A stretch of 64,000 bases of DNA from Streptomyces curacoi (GCF_001513975.1 NZ_KQ947984.1:696226-760225), one strand, 5' to 3'; counted from the first letter of the stretch, positions 41,817-51,004 are shown. Translations and numbers: made by a program. The notes: generated from the letters alone by a model not told the origin.

Positions 41817-43526
41817 ATGGCACAAAATCCTCGTGGCGGCCTGCTCGATCCGCTGAACGTCTCCACTCGATTCCACGTCTACGAACACGTGGCCCCAGCC
41901 GAACTCATCCTCACCAGACCCCCGCAGCAGGCGCCGTCCTCGCAGAAGCTGTGGCTGCGCAGGTTCTGGACCCGTCACCGGATCCCGCTGTCGGCCACCC
42001 TCCCGGCCGTCCCCCTCTACGCGCTCTGGTGGGCCTTCCTCGCCACCGGCGGCGGTGATCTGGCCGCCCAGTACGCCTGGGCCGGGTTCGCGGCGCGGCA
42101 CGGCGACTCGGCCTACAACCTCTTCTGGTACGGCGGCACGCACACCGCCAACTACAGCCTGATCTCCCCCTACTTGATGGCCGCCTTCGGCGTGCGCGCC
42201 GTCACGGTCGTCTCCGGCCTCGCCGCCACCTGGCTGGCGGCCGTCCTCATCACCCGTGCGGAAGGCCTCCGAAGACCTCTCGGCCCCGCCCTCCTCGCCT
42301 CCCTCGCCCTGTGGTGCAACGTGGCCTCCGGCCGTACCACCTTCGCCCTCGGCGTCGCGTTCGGGCTGGCCGCGTGTCTGATGCTCAACCGTGGCCGACG
42401 GATCGTCCTCGCCGCCGCATACGCCGCCCTCGCGACCATGGCCAGCCCGGTGGCCGGACTGTTCCTCGCCGTCGTCGGTGCCGCCTTCCTCCTCACCCGC
42501 GACTGGCGCCGCGCCCTCACCCTCCTCCTCCCGCCCGCCGTCACCGTCGGCACGATCGCCCTCCTGTTCCCCTTCAAGGGCGAGCAGCTGATGTTCGCCG
42601 GCCGGATCTGGCCGCCCTTCTTCCTGGGCCTGGCGGTCACCTTCCTCGCCCCCCGCAGCTGGCGCGTCGCCCGCTGGAGCGGTGTCGTCTACGCGGCCGG
42701 GACGGTCCTGACGTACCTCGTGGCCTCCCCCGTCGGCACCAACGTCGAGCGCTTCGCCGAGCTGTTCGCGCCCGCCGCCCTGCTGGCCGTGCTGCTGGCC
42801 CGGCCCCGTCTCACCAAGGTCCGCCGCAACCTGCTCGTCGGCGCCCTGGTCTTCTCCCTCGGCTGGGTCGGCTTCAAGACCGCCGCTGATCTCCGCGTCT
42901 CCACGACCGTGCCCGCGTGGGCCGCCGAGACCCAGGGCGTGGTCCGCGCGCTCGACCGCCTCGGCGCCGACCGCACCCGCGTCGAGGTCGTCCCGGCCCG
43001 CAACCACCGCGAGGCCAGTGGGCTCGCCCCGCACGTCAACATGGCCCGCGGCTGGAACCGGCAGCTCGACATGGAGCGGGCGCGGCTGTTCTACGACGGG
43101 TCCTTCTCGGCCGCCACCTACCGGGCGTGGCTGGACCGCTGGGCCGTCGGGTTCGTCGTGCTGCCGCTGGGCAAGCCCGACGGGTACGCCAAGGAGGAGG
43201 CGCGGCTGGTGCGGGACCATCGGCCCGACTGGCTGGAGCCCGTGTGGCAGGACACGCACTGGCGGGTCTATCGCGTGCGCGATGCCGTGCCGCTCGTGTC
43301 CGGACCGGCGAGCGTCGTGTCGACGTCCAGCGCCGACGTCGTCGTACGCATGGCACGTCCCGGCTCGGCCACGGTGCGGATCGCCTACTCGCCGTGGCTG
43401 CGGGTGGACGGCGGCGGGTGCCTCACCCGGCAGGGCGAGTTCACGCGGCTCACCGTCGACGCCCCCGGCGCGTACCGGCTCAGCTCGGAGTACGGTCCTT
43501 CACCGGAGCCGGAGGGTCGCTGCTGA
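41817..43526 (+). CDS. Polytopic membrane protein of unknown function (GT-C-like topology)
   Basis: A 569-residue protein with about ten hydrophobic segments from residue 55 to 360, including VRAVTVVSGLAATWLAAVLI and VAGLFLAVVGAAFLL. It ends in a 200-residue outside-facing soluble domain with an Arg-rich Tyr/Trp pattern (DTHWRVYRVRDAVPLV, RIAYSPWLRVDGGGC). The first loop (GGGDLAAQYAWAGFAARHG) could hold acidic catalytic residues, and the shape recalls GT-C glycosyltransferases, but no family signature is certain. ATG at 41817 is the natural start. Its last 47 bp overlap the convergent GT87-PAP2 gene. Confidence 0.75.
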   Translation: MAQNPRGGLLDPLNVSTRFHVYEHVAPAELILTRPPQQAPSSQKLWLRRFWTRHRIPLSATLPAVPLYALWWAFLATGGGDLAAQYAWAGFAARHGDSAYNLFWYGGTHTANYSLISPYLMAAFGVRAVTVVSGLAATWLAAVLITRAEGLRRPLGPALLASLALWCNVASGRTTFALGVAFGLAACLMLNRGRRIVLAAAYAALATMASPVAGLFLAVVGAAFLLTRDWRRALTLLLPPAVTVGTIALLFPFKGEQLMFAGRIWPPFFLGLAVTFLAPRSWRVARWSGVVYAAGTVLTYLVASPVGTNVERFAELFAPAALLAVLLARPRLTKVRRNLLVGALVFSLGWVGFKTAADLRVSTTVPAWAAETQGVVRALDRLGADRTRVEVVPARNHREASGLAPHVNMARGWNRQLDMERARLFYDGSFSAATYRAWLDRWAVGFVVLPLGKPDGYAKEEARLVRDHRPDWLEPVWQDTHWRVYRVRDAVPLVSGPASVVSTSSADVVVRMARPGSATVRIAYSPWLRVDGGGCLTRQGEFTRLTVDAPGAYRLSSEYGPSPEPEGRC

Positions 43527-45552
43527 CCGGTTCCCCGTGTGTCCGGGCCTTCGCCCGGGCCGTCACCGTCCTGGCGCGCGGCCCCTGGAGCAGGTACGTC
43601 ATCCCGAAGCCCGCGCCGACGACCAGCGCGCCGCCGACCGCGTCCAGCACCCAGTGGTTGCCGGTGACGACGATCGCGGTGACCGTGAAGAACGGGTGCA
43701 GCAGGCCCAGGGCCTTCATCCACCACCTGGGGGCGAGGACGAGGATGACCAGGCCGCACCACAGCGACCAGCCGAAGTGCAGGGACGGCATCGCCGCGTA
43801 CTGGTTGGTGAGTTCGGTGAGGGTGCCGTAGTCGGGTTTCGAGAAGTCCTGCGGGCCGTGGACCGTGTCGATGACGCCGAGGCCCGGCATCAGACGGGGC
43901 GGGGCCAGCGGATACAACCAGAAGCCGATCAGGGCGAACACCGTGGCGAAACCGATCCCGGAGCGGGCCCAGCGGTAGTCGACGGGGCGGCGCCAGTAGA
44001 GGACGCCGAGTATGGCGAGCGGGACGCCGAAGTGGAACGACGTGTAGTAGAAGTCGAAGAACTCCCGCAGCCAGTCGATCTTCACCACGGCGTGGTTGAC
44101 CCAGTACTCGATGTCGATGTGCAGGGCGCGTTCGACGGAGTGGATCTCCTCGCCGTGCTCCTCGGCGGTGACCCGGCCGGCCGAGTTGGAGCCGCCGGCC
44201 GCGGCGAGGCGGATCTGGGCGTAGGCGTAGTAGGTGACCCGGATGAGCAGGAGCTCGAAGAGCAGGTTGGGGCGGCTGATCACCCGGCGCAGGAACGGCA
44301 CCAGCGGGATGCGCCGGAGGCGGGAGGGGACCGGGTCGGCGTACCGGGTCGGGATGGGCGTCTGCCAGTACGGCGACGTGCGCGACAGGAACGGCACCAC
44401 GGCGGCCGTGGCGAGCGCGGCCAGAAGGACGAGGTCGGCACGGAGGGGATGGAAGATCACCTTGTCCGGCACCATCATCTTCGCGGGCAGCGTCATCACC
44501 AGGACGACGGCGACCGGCCACACATAGCGGTCGGAGGCCCGTTTGCCGACCTGGCCGACGACGGCGAGCAACACCCACAGCAGTTGGTGCTGCCAAGCGG
44601 TGGGGGACACGACGATCGCCGCACAGCCGGTGATCGCGACGGCGAGGAGGAGCTGTCCGTCGTGGGCGTAGCGCACGGCGCGGCGCACGGCGAGGACGGC
44701 GACGGCGGCGCCCAGAAGGAGGAAGAGGGCGATCTCCAGGGGGCCGGTCAGCCCGAGCCGGAGCAGGGCGCCGTGCAGGGACTGGTTGCCGAGGTCGTCG
44801 GCGCGTCCGCCGAGGCCGACGCCGGCCAGGTGGTGGACCCAGTAGGTGTACGAGTCATGGGGCATCGCCGCCCAGGCGAGCACCGTGCAGGCGGCGAACG
44901 TGGTCCCCGCGCAGGCCGCGGCCCGGCGGCGGCCGGTGAACCACAGCAGCGGGGTGAACAGCAGCAGGGTCGGCTGGAACGCGGCGGCGAGGCCGATGAG
45001 CACGCCGCTGGTGCGCACGCCCCGGACGGCGAAGCAGCCGAGCAGGACGAGCAGCACCGGGATGATGCTGGTCTGGCCGAGGTAGAGTGTGTTGCGCACC
45101 GGCAGCGACAGCATGAGCAGGCTGATGGCGACCGGCGCGGCGAGCAGGGAGGTCCTTCTGCTCACCGGTTGGGGCAGGGCACGGGCGGCGACCAGGCCGA
45201 GGGCGACGACGAGCAGGAGGGTGCCGAAGGTCCAGCCCCAGCCGAGGGCCTGCTCGGCGGCGCGCGTCAGCGGCTTGAGGACGAGCCCGCCGAACGGCGT
45301 CCCGGTGAACCGCGTCGAGTCGTAGAGCGAGCCCTCCACGTGCAGGACGCCGTCCGGGCCGACCCAGGTCTCCAGATCCGTCAGCCGTTCCCCGCGCGGG
45401 GTACCGAGGACGACGGCCACCTGCCGTACGCCGAGCACCGCGGCGATGAGCCACAGCCCGAGCCGCGCCACGCGCAGGCGTGCCTGGACCGTGCCGACGG
45501 CCGTGGCGCCGAGCGCTTCCGCCGGTCGCCCACCGTGCTCCGCATTCGCCAC
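43480..45552 (-). CDS. Bifunctional GT87 mannosyltransferase-like / PAP2 phosphatase-like membrane protein
   Basis: A 690-residue fusion. The N-terminal 410 residues are a polytopic GT87-like domain (VGPDGVLHVEGSLYDSTRFTGTPFGGLVLKP, LYLGQTSIIPVLLVLLGCF). The C-terminal 250 residues are a PAP2/inositolphosphotransferase domain with TNQYAAMPSLHFGWSLWCG and VVTGNHWVLDAVGGALVV, holding the two catalytic histidines. A lipid-linked sugar could be added and the carrier phosphate handled by one protein; this is inferred from the domains. It is convergent with the 41817 gene and divergent from the DUF2330 gene. Confidence 0.88.
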   Translation of the reverse strand: MANAEHGGRPAEALGATAVGTVQARLRVARLGLWLIAAVLGVRQVAVVLGTPRGERLTDLETWVGPDGVLHVEGSLYDSTRFTGTPFGGLVLKPLTRAAEQALGWGWTFGTLLLVVALGLVAARALPQPVSRRTSLLAAPVAISLLMLSLPVRNTLYLGQTSIIPVLLVLLGCFAVRGVRTSGVLIGLAAAFQPTLLLFTPLLWFTGRRRAAACAGTTFAACTVLAWAAMPHDSYTYWVHHLAGVGLGGRADDLGNQSLHGALLRLGLTGPLEIALFLLLGAAVAVLAVRRAVRYAHDGQLLLAVAITGCAAIVVSPTAWQHQLLWVLLAVVGQVGKRASDRYVWPVAVVLVMTLPAKMMVPDKVIFHPLRADLVLLAALATAAVVPFLSRTSPYWQTPIPTRYADPVPSRLRRIPLVPFLRRVISRPNLLFELLLIRVTYYAYAQIRLAAAGGSNSAGRVTAEEHGEEIHSVERALHIDIEYWVNHAVVKIDWLREFFDFYYTSFHFGVPLAILGVLYWRRPVDYRWARSGIGFATVFALIGFWLYPLAPPRLMPGLGVIDTVHGPQDFSKPDYGTLTELTNQYAAMPSLHFGWSLWCGLVILVLAPRWWMKALGLLHPFFTVTAIVVTGNHWVLDAVGGALVVGAGFGMTYLLQGPRARTVTARAKARTHGEPVSSDPPAPVKDRTPS

Positions 45553-45903
45553 GCCTGGTCGGCCTCCCGCCCCGTCCCGTCCCGCACGTCCCTGGGTGAG
45601 GAATCCCTACGAACCCTATGCGGCTCGCAGCATCCAGGGGAGAGACGCAGGCAACCCCCCGTTCACCTGACGTCCGCTCTCCTTTTGTCCGGATGACGAT
45701 AGTCGGCGGTCGCCTGCCCCGCCTCCGCTGAATCCGCGGCACATCACCCGGCGGACCAGCCCTTTCCACGGCCGCGCACACGTACACGGCATTTCCCCGC
45801 ACTCTGCTCCACCCGAGGGGCCGCCGAGACGGAACCACCCCTCCGGCCGTACCGTCTGAAGCCTGCCGACGACCGACGGACGGGCGTGGAGGGGCACGGG
45901 GGA
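45553..45903. other. 351-bp divergent intergenic region
   Basis: It must hold promoters for the GT87-PAP2 gene (minus) and the DUF2330 gene (plus). I see no riboswitch, RNA gene or strong palindrome in it. Confidence 0.5.
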
Positions 45904-47082
45904 ATGCTGGGCTTCCTGCGATCAGGCTCGCCGCACCTGACTCCGGCGCCCGCCCGCCGCCGCGTCCTCGCCGTTCTCCTCACCCTCCTGGCCCTCCAGG
46001 CCGGCAGTCTCGTCGCGCCGGCGTGGGCCTGTGGGTGTGGGGCCATGGTGGCGGGGGGCGCGGGGCGGGTGAGTGTCGGGCGGGAGGAGTCCGTCGTGCG
46101 CTGGGACGGGGTGCGGGAGGACGTGGTGATGCGGCTGACCGTCGGCGGGGACGCCGAGCGGGTCGCGTGGATCATGCCGGTGCCGCGGCGGGCGACGGTC
46201 CGGCTCGGCGACCCCGAGCTCTTCGAGGAGCTGCACGACGTCACGGCCCCCGTGCACCGCGACCGCCACCACTTCTGGCCCCGGGACGGCGACTGGCCCC
46301 TGGTGACCGGCGGCGACACCGCGCGCGGCCCGCGCCCGCCCTGGGTCGGCGGACCTCCCGTCGGTGTCGTCGGCCGCCAGCGGCTCGGCCCCTTCGACGT
46401 AGCCCGGCTGACGGCCACCGACCCGGACGCCCTCGACCGCTGGCTGGACAGCAACGGCTTCACCCTGCCGCCCCGTCTGGAGGGGGCACTTCGGCCGTAC
46501 GTCGACCGGCGCTGGGAGTACGTCGCCGTCAAGCCGGCCCCGCGGAGCCCGGGCGTGCCGCTGACCGGCATCCTGGACCCGCTGCACCTCACCTTCCGCG
46601 CCGACGAGCCGGTCTACCCGATGCGCCTGTCCCGCCTCGCCGACACCCCCCAGTCCCTGGGCCTGTACGTCCTGGCCGCGCACCGCATGGAACCGTCCTC
46701 CCGGATCGGCGGCGAACGCCCCCGCGTCACCTACGCCGGCCGGGTGGCCGAGAAGTCCGGCCCGCTGGCGGAACTGGCGGCCGGGACACCGTTCCTCACG
46801 GCGATCGGCCAGGAGTTCCCGTACCCCGAACGGATCTCCGGCGACCACGTACTGCGCCGGGCGGCGGCCGACGACACCTTCCAGCAGGTGATCCACGAGG
46901 ACCGGCTGCGCACGGTGGCCGGTGTCCCGGCGTGGCTGCTGACGGTGACCGGCGGGTCCACGCTGGCCGCGGCCACGGCGGTCCTGCTCGCCGTACGCCG
47001 GTCCCGGCGGCCCGAGGCGCCTCCGCCTCCGCCTCCGCCTCCGTCGGCGCGGCCCGCACAGCCGTCTGCGCCGATCGGCTGA
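45904..47082 (+). CDS. DUF2330 protein, secreted and membrane-anchored
   Basis: A 392-residue protein. A signal segment (RRVLAVLLTLLALQAGSLVAPAWA) runs into CGCGAM, a conserved cysteine pair at the start of DUF2330. SVVRWDGVREDVVMRLTVGGDAERVAWIMPVPRRA and MRLSRLADTPQSLGLYVLAAHRM are typical of the family. A membrane helix near 360 (AWLLTVTGGSTLAAATAVLLAV) and a Pro-rich tail end it. The role is unknown; it faces the cell exterior. ATG at 45904 is preferred, with GTG at 45886 in the same frame. Confidence 0.88.
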   Translation: MLGFLRSGSPHLTPAPARRRVLAVLLTLLALQAGSLVAPAWACGCGAMVAGGAGRVSVGREESVVRWDGVREDVVMRLTVGGDAERVAWIMPVPRRATVRLGDPELFEELHDVTAPVHRDRHHFWPRDGDWPLVTGGDTARGPRPPWVGGPPVGVVGRQRLGPFDVARLTATDPDALDRWLDSNGFTLPPRLEGALRPYVDRRWEYVAVKPAPRSPGVPLTGILDPLHLTFRADEPVYPMRLSRLADTPQSLGLYVLAAHRMEPSSRIGGERPRVTYAGRVAEKSGPLAELAAGTPFLTAIGQEFPYPERISGDHVLRRAAADDTFQQVIHEDRLRTVAGVPAWLLTVTGGSTLAAATAVLLAVRRSRRPEAPPPPPPPPSARPAQPSAPIG

Positions 47083-47133
47083 ATCCACCATCCTGGAATT
47101 CCCGAAAGGGAAAGGGGCACACGACTATATTCG

Positions 47134-47172
47134 TTAGCACATCTACTTAGCACTTCTACTTAGCGCTTCTAA
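47134..47172. repeat. 13-bp direct repeat, three copies, before the O-methyltransferase
   Basis: TTAGCACATCTAC, TTAGCACTTCTAC and TTAGCGCTTCTAA lie head to tail in an AT-rich patch, just downstream of a TATATT sequence that could be a -10 box. The arrangement resembles a tandem operator or a transcribed leader element. Confidence 0.8.
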
Positions 47173-47195
47173 CTAGCCATACGAAAGGTAAGGCG

Positions 47196-47867
47196 ATGAG
47201 CGAGTCGCAGCTCTGGGACGACGTCGACGAGTACTTCTCCGCCCACCTCTCACCCGACGACGACGTCCTCCAAGCGGCCCTGCGGGACAGCGAGGCGGCC
47301 GGGCTGCCGTCGATCGCCGTCAGCCGGCCCCAGGGCAAGCTCCTACAGCTCCTCGCCGAGATCCAGGGCGCCCGCACCATCCTGGAGATCGGCACCCTGG
47401 GCGGCTACAGCACCATCTGGCTGGCCCGCGCCCTGCCGGCCGACGGCCGGCTGATCTCGCTGGAGTACAGCGCCAAGCACGCCGAGGTCGCCACCCGCAA
47501 TATCGCGCGCGCCGGCCTGGACAAGATCGTCGAGGTGCGGGTCGGCGCGGCGCTGGACTCGCTGCCCAAGCTGGCCGACGAGAACCCGGCCCCCTTCGAC
47601 CTGGTCTTCATCGACGCCGACAAGGCGAACAACCCGCACTACGTCGACTGGGCCCTGCGGCTGACGAGCACCGGCAGCCTCATCGTCGTCGACAACGTGG
47701 TGCGCGGCGGCCGGGTCGTCGACGCGGAGAGCACCGCGCCGGACGTCCGGGGCACCCGCGAAGCCATCGAACTGATCGGCAAGCACCCGAGGTTGAGCGG
47801 CACGGCGATCCAGACGGTGGGCGGCAAGGGCTACGACGGCTTCGCGCTGGCGCGCGTGCTGGCGTAG
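47196..47867 (+). CDS. SAM-dependent O-methyltransferase (caffeoyl-CoA/catechol type)
   Basis: A 223-residue enzyme of the metal-dependent class I OMT group. Motif I is ILEIGTLGGYSTIWLARALP; LISLEYSAKHAEVATRNI follows, and the metal and catalytic residues lie in LVFIDADKANNPHYVDWAL and IVVDNVVRGG. It would methylate a catechol-like or similar hydroxyl; the substrate is unknown. ATG at 47196 follows GAAAGGTAAGG. The upstream 13-bp triple repeat suggests specific control. Confidence 0.92.
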   Translation: MSESQLWDDVDEYFSAHLSPDDDVLQAALRDSEAAGLPSIAVSRPQGKLLQLLAEIQGARTILEIGTLGGYSTIWLARALPADGRLISLEYSAKHAEVATRNIARAGLDKIVEVRVGAALDSLPKLADENPAPFDLVFIDADKANNPHYVDWALRLTSTGSLIVVDNVVRGGRVVDAESTAPDVRGTREAIELIGKHPRLSGTAIQTVGGKGYDGFALARVLA

Positions 47868-47879
47868 CCCTGCCGCGGC

Positions 47880-48272
47880 TCAGCCCTCGTGGTAGAAGCC
47901 GACGTTCACGCTGCGGGGTGCGGTGCGGTCCTGCACGACGATCTCACCGCTGCCGCCCCTCGGCAGCGGCACCGTCCCGCCGTAGGCGATCGGCTGGACG
48001 TACTCCCCCACCGTCATCCGCACCTCGGAGGACGGGTCGGCCTGCGAGCCGCGCAGCCAGGTCACCTGCCAGCCGCCGTCCGGGCCGCACAGGAACTCCA
48101 GGTGGACCCGCGAGACGAACAGCCAGTCGTCCGGCGTCGCGAGCCGGCACACCGACTTGTCCCGGCCCACCCGCAGCACGGCGCCCGCCTCGCTGGGCGC
48201 GTCGGCCATGAGCATGCCGGCCGTGGCACCCTCGTCCGCCGCGGACACGGCGGCCATGGTGAGTTCGAGCAC
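47880..48272 (-). CDS. FHA-domain protein
   Basis: A 130-residue protein. The FHA core reads AVLRVGRDKSVCRLATPDDWLFVSRVHLEFLCG, with the conserved GR, SxxH-type phosphothreonine-binding residues, and ends in VPLPRGGSGEIVVQD. FHA domains bind phosphothreonine peptides, linking to Ser/Thr kinase signalling. GTG at 48272 is supported by GGAGGAG; the ORF extends further up but without conservation. It is convergent with the O-methyltransferase, 12 bp apart. Confidence 0.85.
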   Translation of the reverse strand: MLELTMAAVSAADEGATAGMLMADAPSEAGAVLRVGRDKSVCRLATPDDWLFVSRVHLEFLCGPDGGWQVTWLRGSQADPSSEVRMTVGEYVQPIAYGGTVPLPRGGSGEIVVQDRTAPRSVNVGFYHEG

Positions 48273-48370
48273 GTGCGCTCCTCCTGAAACGTCCTTGTAC
48301 GGCAGCCGTTTTGGCCACCGAGGCCGCATGATAAATCGCCCGGCACCACCGCGTCCGGCACAATGGAGTC

Positions 48371-48784
48371 ATGACCGAGCGAAAGCCTCCCGGCGTCCCG
48401 TTCGAGTCCTGGGTCGACAAGCAGATCCACGACGCGCAGGCGCGCGGCGAGTTCGACAGACTGCCCGGCGCGGGACAGCCGCTGCCGACCGACCTGGAAG
48501 CCCCGTACGACGAACTGTGGTGGGTCAGACGCAAGATGGCCCGCGAGGGCCTGTCGGTCCTGCCCCCGGGCCTGGCCCTGCGCAAGGAGGCGGAGGACGC
48601 GCTGACGGCGGCCTACGCGGCACCGTCGGAGCGGATCGTCCGGAAGATCATCACGGACGTCAACGCCAAGATCCGCGACATGCTGCTCAAGCCGCCGCCC
48701 GGCCCTCCCCTGGGCCGAAGGCCGTACGACGTGGAAGAGGTCGTACGGCAATGGCGGGAGCGCCGGGCGGCGGCGGACGGCTGA
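48371..48784 (+). CDS. DUF1992 protein (DnaJ-homologue subfamily C28-like domain)
   Basis: A 137-residue protein with the DUF1992 signature WVDKQIHDAQARGEFDRLPGAGQPL followed by LRKEAEDAL and an RIVRKIITDVNAKIRDM helix. The family occurs across bacteria and as the C28 domain in eukaryotes; function is not established. ATG at 48371. A 9-bp repeat begins right after its stop. Confidence 0.92.
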   Translation: MTERKPPGVPFESWVDKQIHDAQARGEFDRLPGAGQPLPTDLEAPYDELWWVRRKMAREGLSVLPPGLALRKEAEDALTAAYAAPSERIVRKIITDVNAKIRDMLLKPPPGPPLGRRPYDVEEVVRQWRERRAAADG

Positions 48785-48788
48785 GAGT

Positions 48789-48842
48789 GTCGAACGCGTC
48801 AGACGCGTCAGACGCGTCAGACGTGTCGGATGTGTCAGACGT
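48789..48842. repeat. 9-bp tandem repeat, six copies, between convergent genes
   Basis: Six units of GTCAGACGC or close variants run from 48789 to 48842. The TGA stop codon of the minus-strand gene at 48835 lies in the last unit, so this is a tail duplication as well as a simple repeat. Confidence 0.92.
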
Positions 48843-49275
48843 GTAGGAGACGTTCCGCCAGTTCGCGGTAGTCGCGCAGGGCGAGCCGCAGCTGCTCGGT
48901 CTCGGTGGACGACCCGGGCTTGTCCTCGGCCACGTCCATGGACTGCCAGGACCCGCGCAGCGTACGGCGGCGCTGGGCCACCGCCTCGGTCAGGCGGCCG
49001 GTGAGCTCCTCCAGGACGTGGTCGGCCTCCTCGACGGCGGCCCGGGGGCCGTCGACGAACCCGGAGACCGCGTGCTGGAGCTGCAGCTCGAACTTGTCGG
49101 ACTCGTCGTGCGGGAAGAGCGGAGCCGCCTCGTGCCCCGTCTCCGTGGTGATGCCGCCCGGCGTGGTGACGCGCGACTCAGTGCCGCCGTGCTCCGTACC
49201 GCCGGTGGGCGCGACCGTGGGCCCGCCCGGTGCCGGCTCGTGTTCCATACCCCTGCCGGTCGTCGCGTCGGTCAT
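48835..49275 (-). CDS. Hypothetical protein, 146 residues, coiled-coil C-terminal half
   Basis: The first 55 residues are a low-complexity Gly/Thr/Pro region (GGPTVAPTGGTEHGG...). The rest is helical: FELQLQHAVSGFVDGPRAAVEEADHVLEELTGRLTEAVAQRRRTLR, then a C-terminal helix ERLLHV. No family is recognised. ATG at 49275 follows GAGGCAC. It lies five bases behind the next gene upstream on the same strand, which has a similar AVDEADRLLAEL helix; the two are probably paralogous segments in one operon. Confidence 0.75.
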   Translation of the reverse strand: MTDATTGRGMEHEPAPGGPTVAPTGGTEHGGTESRVTTPGGITTETGHEAAPLFPHDESDKFELQLQHAVSGFVDGPRAAVEEADHVLEELTGRLTEAVAQRRRTLRGSWQSMDVAEDKPGSSTETEQLRLALRDYRELAERLLHV

Positions 49276-49280
49276 GTGCC

Positions 49281-49970
49281 TCAACTCCCCTTCGCATGAC
49301 GTCCTGTGAACGTCCATGGCAGATGGCCGCGGTGGCCGTCGGTGCGGGCGTGGGTCCGCCCACCGTCGTCCTTGTGGTGGGGCTCCCGGGTGACCCCGCG
49401 GTGCTGCCCGACCGGGGCCGTCAGGTCCTCGAACAGGGTCCGGGCCTCGATCATGGCCTCGCGCATCTCCTCCGTACCGGGCCCGCCGCCTTCCTGTCCG
49501 CCGCCCACGTGCGCATGGGCGACGCGGTGCACATGCCGGTAGCCGTGCACATGATCCGCGTGGTGCACGGACAGGGCGGCGAGCTGCTCCTCGTACCGCG
49601 AACCGTCCGGGAAGCCCCGCGCCTGCGCCAGCTCGGCGAGCAGCCGGTCCGCCTCGTCGACGGCCTGCTTGGGCGACTCGACGAAGCGCTCCTGGGCCGC
49701 CGTCCAGCGGGCCTCGAACCGCTCCAGCTCGACCGGCTCCAGCGGCCGCTCCCGCAGCCCGCCATGCCGCTCCACCCGCTGGGCGAGTTCCCGCTCGGCC
49801 GCCTTGATGTCCCCGTCGTGCCGGGCCACCACCCGCTCGTATTCGGGCCCGAAGCGCCGCTTCAGACCCCGGCTGCCCCGCGCACCTCGAGCGCGCAGGG
49901 CCAGGACGGCCGCGCCGAGCACGACGACGACCGCCGCAATCACGATCAGAACGATCACACCTGTGGACAT
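49281..49970 (-). CDS. Single-pass membrane protein with helical cytoplasmic domain
   Basis: A 229-residue protein. N-terminal membrane helix VIVLIVIAAVVVVLGAAVLAL, then a charged helical domain (LKRRFGPEYERVVARHDGDIKAAERELAQR; SPKQAVDEADRLLAELAQARGF) and a His-rich stretch HHADHVHGYRHVHRVAHAHVG that could bind metal. Similar proteins occur widely in actinobacteria with unknown function. ATG at 49970. The downstream 146-residue gene shares the EADxxLxEL helix. Confidence 0.78.
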   Translation of the reverse strand: MSTGVIVLIVIAAVVVVLGAAVLALRARGARGSRGLKRRFGPEYERVVARHDGDIKAAERELAQRVERHGGLRERPLEPVELERFEARWTAAQERFVESPKQAVDEADRLLAELAQARGFPDGSRYEEQLAALSVHHADHVHGYRHVHRVAHAHVGGGQEGGGPGTEEMREAMIEARTLFEDLTAPVGQHRGVTREPHHKDDGGRTHARTDGHRGHLPWTFTGRHAKGS

Positions 49971-50057
49971 GTCTGCCGGGTTGCCCCCAGGCCGTTCCTC
50001 AAACGGGCCGGGCCCACGACGCATATTCGCTTGCGGACCCGCCGGCTCCCCCACCCA

Positions 50058-50555
50058 ATGGCAATCATGACCTGGACCGTCACCCCGGAACCTCCCAACT
50101 CCCCCGTCGCCGCCGCGCTCTGGCGGGCGTACTACACGGAGGTCAGCGACCGCTACTACCTCCTGCACGAGGGCCGCCGCACCGACCCGGACGAGCTGGA
50201 GCGCGAGATCGCCGCCCACACCTGGGACGAACTCCGGCCCCCGAAAGGCGCGTTGCTGGTGGCCCGCTACTCCGGCGAACCGGCCGGCTCAGCCGGCGTA
50301 CATCTCCTGGACGCGGAAACCGCAGAACTCAAGCGGGTCTTCATCCACGAGTCGATGCGCGGCAAGGGCGGCGGCCCGGTCCTGGTACGGGCCGCGGAAG
50401 ACACGGCCCGGGCCTTCGGCGCCACACGCATGATCCTGGACACCCGCCACGACCTGACGGAGGCACGCGCCCTGTACGCACGCCTCGGTTACGAGGAGAC
50501 GGCCCCGCACAACAACGACACCTACGCCGAACACTGGTTCACCAAGCCCCTGTAG
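50058..50555 (+). CDS. GNAT-family N-acetyltransferase
   Basis: A 165-residue GNAT protein with the acetyl-CoA loop ELKRVFIHESMRGKGGGPVLVRAAED (a variant of Q/RxxGxG/A) and the C-terminal ILDTRHDLTEARALYARLGYEE motif. It transfers acetyl from acetyl-CoA to an amine; the substrate is unknown. ATG at 50058 or 50067, in the same frame, neither with a clear ribosome-binding site. It is divergent from the 49281 gene. Confidence 0.88.
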   Translation: MAIMTWTVTPEPPNSPVAAALWRAYYTEVSDRYYLLHEGRRTDPDELEREIAAHTWDELRPPKGALLVARYSGEPAGSAGVHLLDAETAELKRVFIHESMRGKGGGPVLVRAAEDTARAFGATRMILDTRHDLTEARALYARLGYEETAPHNNDTYAEHWFTKPL

Positions 50556-51004
50556 GCGTCACCCTCACCTGCCCGCACCCGCCGACGGCGGGAAGGGGAC
50601 GTGCCGGGGGGTGTCCACCCGCAGTGACCGGCGTCAACACGCGGCAACTCCTGGCCCAAGGGTGCCGCCGGTCCGAGGACGGACACCCCCCGGCGCGGCC
50701 CCGACCCACAAACCCACCGCAGGCGCTACGCGCACCCCCACCCCACGCGCACAGGCCGCCGCAGGCATCCCCAACCCAATCCGCACAGGCCCCCGCAGGC
50801 ATCGCACCCGCCCAACCGCCGGAGGCTCACCACACGCCCACCGACCCGCTGTGCGGTGCTCCCGAAAGGCGCTACACGCACCCCCACCCAGCCCCCAAAG
50901 GCCGCCGCCGGCCCCCCACCGAACCCGCACAGACCGCCGCAGGCACCCCCACCCCAATCCGCACAGGCCGCCGCAGGCACCCCACCCGCCCAACCGCCGG
51001 AGGC
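50556..51004. repeat. Repeat-rich intergenic region with a copied MFS gene tail
   Basis: A roughly 57-bp block containing CGGAGGCTCACCACACGCCC occurs near 50811-50867 and again near 50989-51044, where it is the end and stop codon of the downstream-facing MFS gene (51005). Between and before them, CCGCACAGGCCGCCGCAGGC-like units recur at least four times. No gene is credible here. Confidence 0.85.

Noticed and set aside
45553-45903. tRNA or small RNA gene in the divergent gap
   Set aside because: I found no cloverleaf-compatible pairing or conserved tRNA loop sequence.
50611-51004. Plus-strand proline-rich genes in the repeat region
   Set aside because: Long frames there encode only Pro/Thr/Arg-rich repeats with no start signals, and part of the DNA is a copy of the MFS tail.
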